Of a stretch of 6,642 nucleotides of DNA, positions 5,548 to 6,642 are shown in pieces. Source of the stretch: an uncultured Bacillota bacterium (lineage in GTDB: Bacteria; Bacillota; Clostridia; Peptostreptococcales; Anaerovoracaceae); contig CAMNJK010000088.1 of the NCBI GenBank assembly GCA_946541435.1, positions 1-6,642 on the forward strand, read 5' to 3'. A model generated the notes under the pieces. That model had not been told where the DNA came from. It did no database searches and saw nothing but the letters and a program-made list of their open reading frames with translations. The first letter of the stretch is position 1; each line of letters opens with the position of its first letter. Both the position numbers and the translations under genes were made by a program.

Positions 5548-6354
5548 ATGAAATTCAAACTGGGACTTTGCCAGATGGCAGGAACGATGGATAAGGACGA
5601 GACGCGGGCGATCGCGGAGAAGTTCGTGCGTGAAGCGGCGGAGAACGGGGCCCAGGTGATCTCCCTTCCGGAGATGTGGGACTGCCCTTATTCCAATGAT
5701 TATTTCCGCGATTACGCGGAGCCGGCGGACGGCCCCACAGTGGAGTTCATGTCCCGGCTGGCGGAGGAACTGAAGGTCTATCTGATCGGTGGATCCATTT
5801 CGGAGCTGGACGGGGACAGGGTATACAACACATCCTTCAGTTTTGACCCCAGCGGCAGGATCATCGGACGCCACCGGAAGGTCCACCTGTTCGACATCGA
5901 TGTGGAGGGCGGCATCCGGTTCATGGAATCCGATACGCTGACGGCAGGAAATGAACTGACGGTGGTGGATACGGAATTCTGTAAGATCGGCGTGGCCATC
6001 TGTTACGACATCCGCTTCCCGGAATGGTTCCGGAAGATGGCACTGGCAGGGGCGCAGCTGATCGTGCTTCCGGCGGCATTCAATATGACCACCGGCCCGG
6101 CCCACTGGGATCTCAGCATCCGCGCCAGAGCCCTGGACAATCAGGTCTACATGGCAGCCAATGCTCCCGCCAGGGTTGAGGACGGCGTCTATGTCTCTTA
6201 CGGCAATTCCTGCATCGCCAGTCCATGGGGAGATTTTATCGCCCACGCGGATGAGAAACCCCAGATCATTTACGGCGATATCGACCTGGACCGGGTGGCG
6301 GCAGTACGGGAGCAGCTTCCCCTGCTGAAGCACAGACGGCCGGAGCTGTATTAG
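5548..6354 (+). CDS. Nit2/YafV-type omega-amidase (carbon-nitrogen hydrolase), 268 residues
   Basis: This cytoplasmic amidase of the nitrilase superfamily most resembles Nit2/omega-amidase, which hydrolyses 2-oxoglutaramate and 2-oxosuccinamate (products of glutamine and asparagine transamination) to 2-oxoglutarate or oxaloacetate plus ammonia. The Glu-Lys-Cys catalytic triad is visible: E42 in LPEMWDCPYSNDYF, K111 in RHRKVHLFDIDVEGGIRF and C152 in VAICYDIRFPE. The blocks HLFDIDV, VVDTEFCKIGVAICYDIRFPE, AAFNMTTGPAHWDL, RARALDNQVY and YGDIDLD are typical of Nit2 rather than of true nitrilases or beta-ureidopropionases. The ATG at 5548 follows GGAGG (5538-5542) and starts at the first beta strand (MKFKLGLCQM). 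The in-frame extension to 5437 overlaps the Nudix gene and is unlikely. Length matches the family (about 260-280). It is the last gene of the apparent transporter-Nudix-amidase operon, ended by the terminator at 6386-6435. Substrate is inferred from the family. Confidence 0.94.
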   Translation: MKFKLGLCQMAGTMDKDETRAIAEKFVREAAENGAQVISLPEMWDCPYSNDYFRDYAEPADGPTVEFMSRLAEELKVYLIGGSISELDGDRVYNTSFSFDPSGRIIGRHRKVHLFDIDVEGGIRFMESDTLTAGNELTVVDTEFCKIGVAICYDIRFPEWFRKMALAGAQLIVLPAAFNMTTGPAHWDLSIRARALDNQVYMAANAPARVEDGVYVSYGNSCIASPWGDFIAHADEKPQIIYGDIDLDRVAAVREQLPLLKHRRPELY

Positions 6355-6385
6355 AGGGTCCCGGCCAGCCTTTGGAACGATAAAT

Positions 6386-6435
6386 AAGACCCCGCGGGCC
6401 GAATGATCTCGGTTCAGGCGGGGTCTTGTTGTTCT
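6386..6435. terminator. Strong bidirectional intrinsic terminator between convergent genes
   Basis: AAGACCCCGC (6386-6395) and GCGGGGTCTT (6418-6427) form a perfect 10-bp stem. A smaller hairpin (CCGA/TCGG, 6399-6402 with 6409-6412) sits inside the loop. On the + strand a T-rich run follows (CTTGTTGTTCTGTTCT), ending the omega-amidase transcript. On the - strand the flank reads CTTATTTATCGTT, also T-rich, so it can terminate the convergent citrate synthase transcript as well. Confidence 0.9.
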
Positions 6436-6442
6436 GTTCTGA

Positions 6443-6462
6443 AGCGGCGGTTTTTCGCTGCT
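6443..6462 (-). other. Small hairpin just after the citrate synthase stop codon
   Basis: AGCGGCG (6443-6449) pairs with CGCTGCT (6456-6462) over 7 positions with one G-U-type wobble and a T-rich loop. On the - strand it begins 3 bases past the TAA of the citrate synthase gene and has no U-tract after it. It may be part of the 3' untranslated structure before the main terminator. Confidence 0.3.
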
Positions 6463-6465
6463 GCC

Positions 6466-6642
6466 TTATTTGAAGTACTGGTTCTTCCGCTGGGCCATGG
6501 GGATATACTCCATGTGGGGCTGCACCGAATTGTAGGCCGGACGCATCAGCTTGCCGCCGGCAACCAGCTCCTCGATCCGGTGGGCGCACCATCCGGACAG
6601 GCGGGCGGTGGCAAAGAGGGGGGTGGCCACATCCGGCGGTAT
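6466..6642 (-). CDS. Citrate synthase family, C-terminal 58 residues; 5' end outside window
   Basis: Citrate synthase condenses oxaloacetate with acetyl-CoA at the entry to the TCA cycle; the 2-methylcitrate branch uses propionyl-CoA instead. The - strand frame is open from the window edge at 6642 to TAA at 6468-6466. It reads IPPDVATPLFATARLSGWCA, then HRIEELVAGGKLMRPAYNSV. The hydrophobic helix with (R)xxGWxAHxxE, followed by a basic residue and RPxY, is the signature C-terminal block of citrate synthases; the arginine of RPAY is at the position that binds citrate carboxylates. The protein continues to QPHMEYIPMAQRKNQYFK, a slightly longer tail than the usual ending near YVPxxxR. The visible part cannot separate citrate from 2-methylcitrate synthase. 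It converges on the omega-amidase gene with a shared terminator between them. Confidence 0.9.
   Translation of the reverse strand: MPPDVATPLFATARLSGWCAHRIEELVAGGKLMRPAYNSVQPHMEYIPMAQRKNQYFK

Noticed and set aside
5359..6333. - strand open frame of 324 codons across the omega-amidase
   Set aside because: Shadow of a gene with a complete catalytic triad on the + strand.

Overview
The window looks like chromosomal housekeeping DNA from a moderately GC-rich bacterium, most likely an anaerobic member of the Bacillota (Clostridia). The evidence is a type-2 isoleucyl-tRNA synthetase with a KMSKH motif, a clostridial-style RlmN with the CKMGCTFC cluster, strong AGGAGG ribosome binding sites, and a small stand-alone P-loop protein of a kind I associate with Clostridia. 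I cannot name the genus. There are no phage, IS, CRISPR, tRNA or rRNA signatures.

Left block (1-3204, all +): the C-terminal half of ileS (its 5' end lies before the window), then an unrecognised 172-residue protein, then rlmN. The three run in the same direction with gaps of 92 and 32 bases. They could be one transcription unit joining tRNA charging to rRNA/tRNA methylation, but a GC-rich hairpin without a U-tract lies between ileS and the unknown gene. rlmN is best started at a GTG (2128) behind a perfect Shine-Dalgarno, not at the upstream ATG.

Middle block (3205-3900): a good sigma-A-type promoter (TTGCCG, 17-base spacer, TATAAT), whose -35 box is overlapped by a 7+7 inverted repeat, reads into a 140-residue P-loop NTPase-like protein. 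This gene is visibly more AT-rich than its neighbours. It is followed by 124 bases holding three consecutive hairpins, the second of which is terminator-like.

Right block (3901-6354, +): an EamA/DMT-type ten-helix transporter, a NudL-type Nudix hydrolase whose start overlaps the transporter's end, and a Nit2-type omega-amidase. The spacing suggests an operon, and the two enzymes fit a metabolite-repair or salvage theme (CoA derivatives; 2-oxoglutaramate to 2-oxoglutarate). A strong bidirectional terminator follows at 6386-6435. The C-terminus of a convergent citrate synthase (- strand, 6642-6466) closes the window.

Nothing here can be claimed as a new defence or mobile system. The parts most worth a second look are the unknown ileS-rlmN intergenic gene, the P-loop gene with its palindromic promoter, and the hairpin cluster before the transporter.
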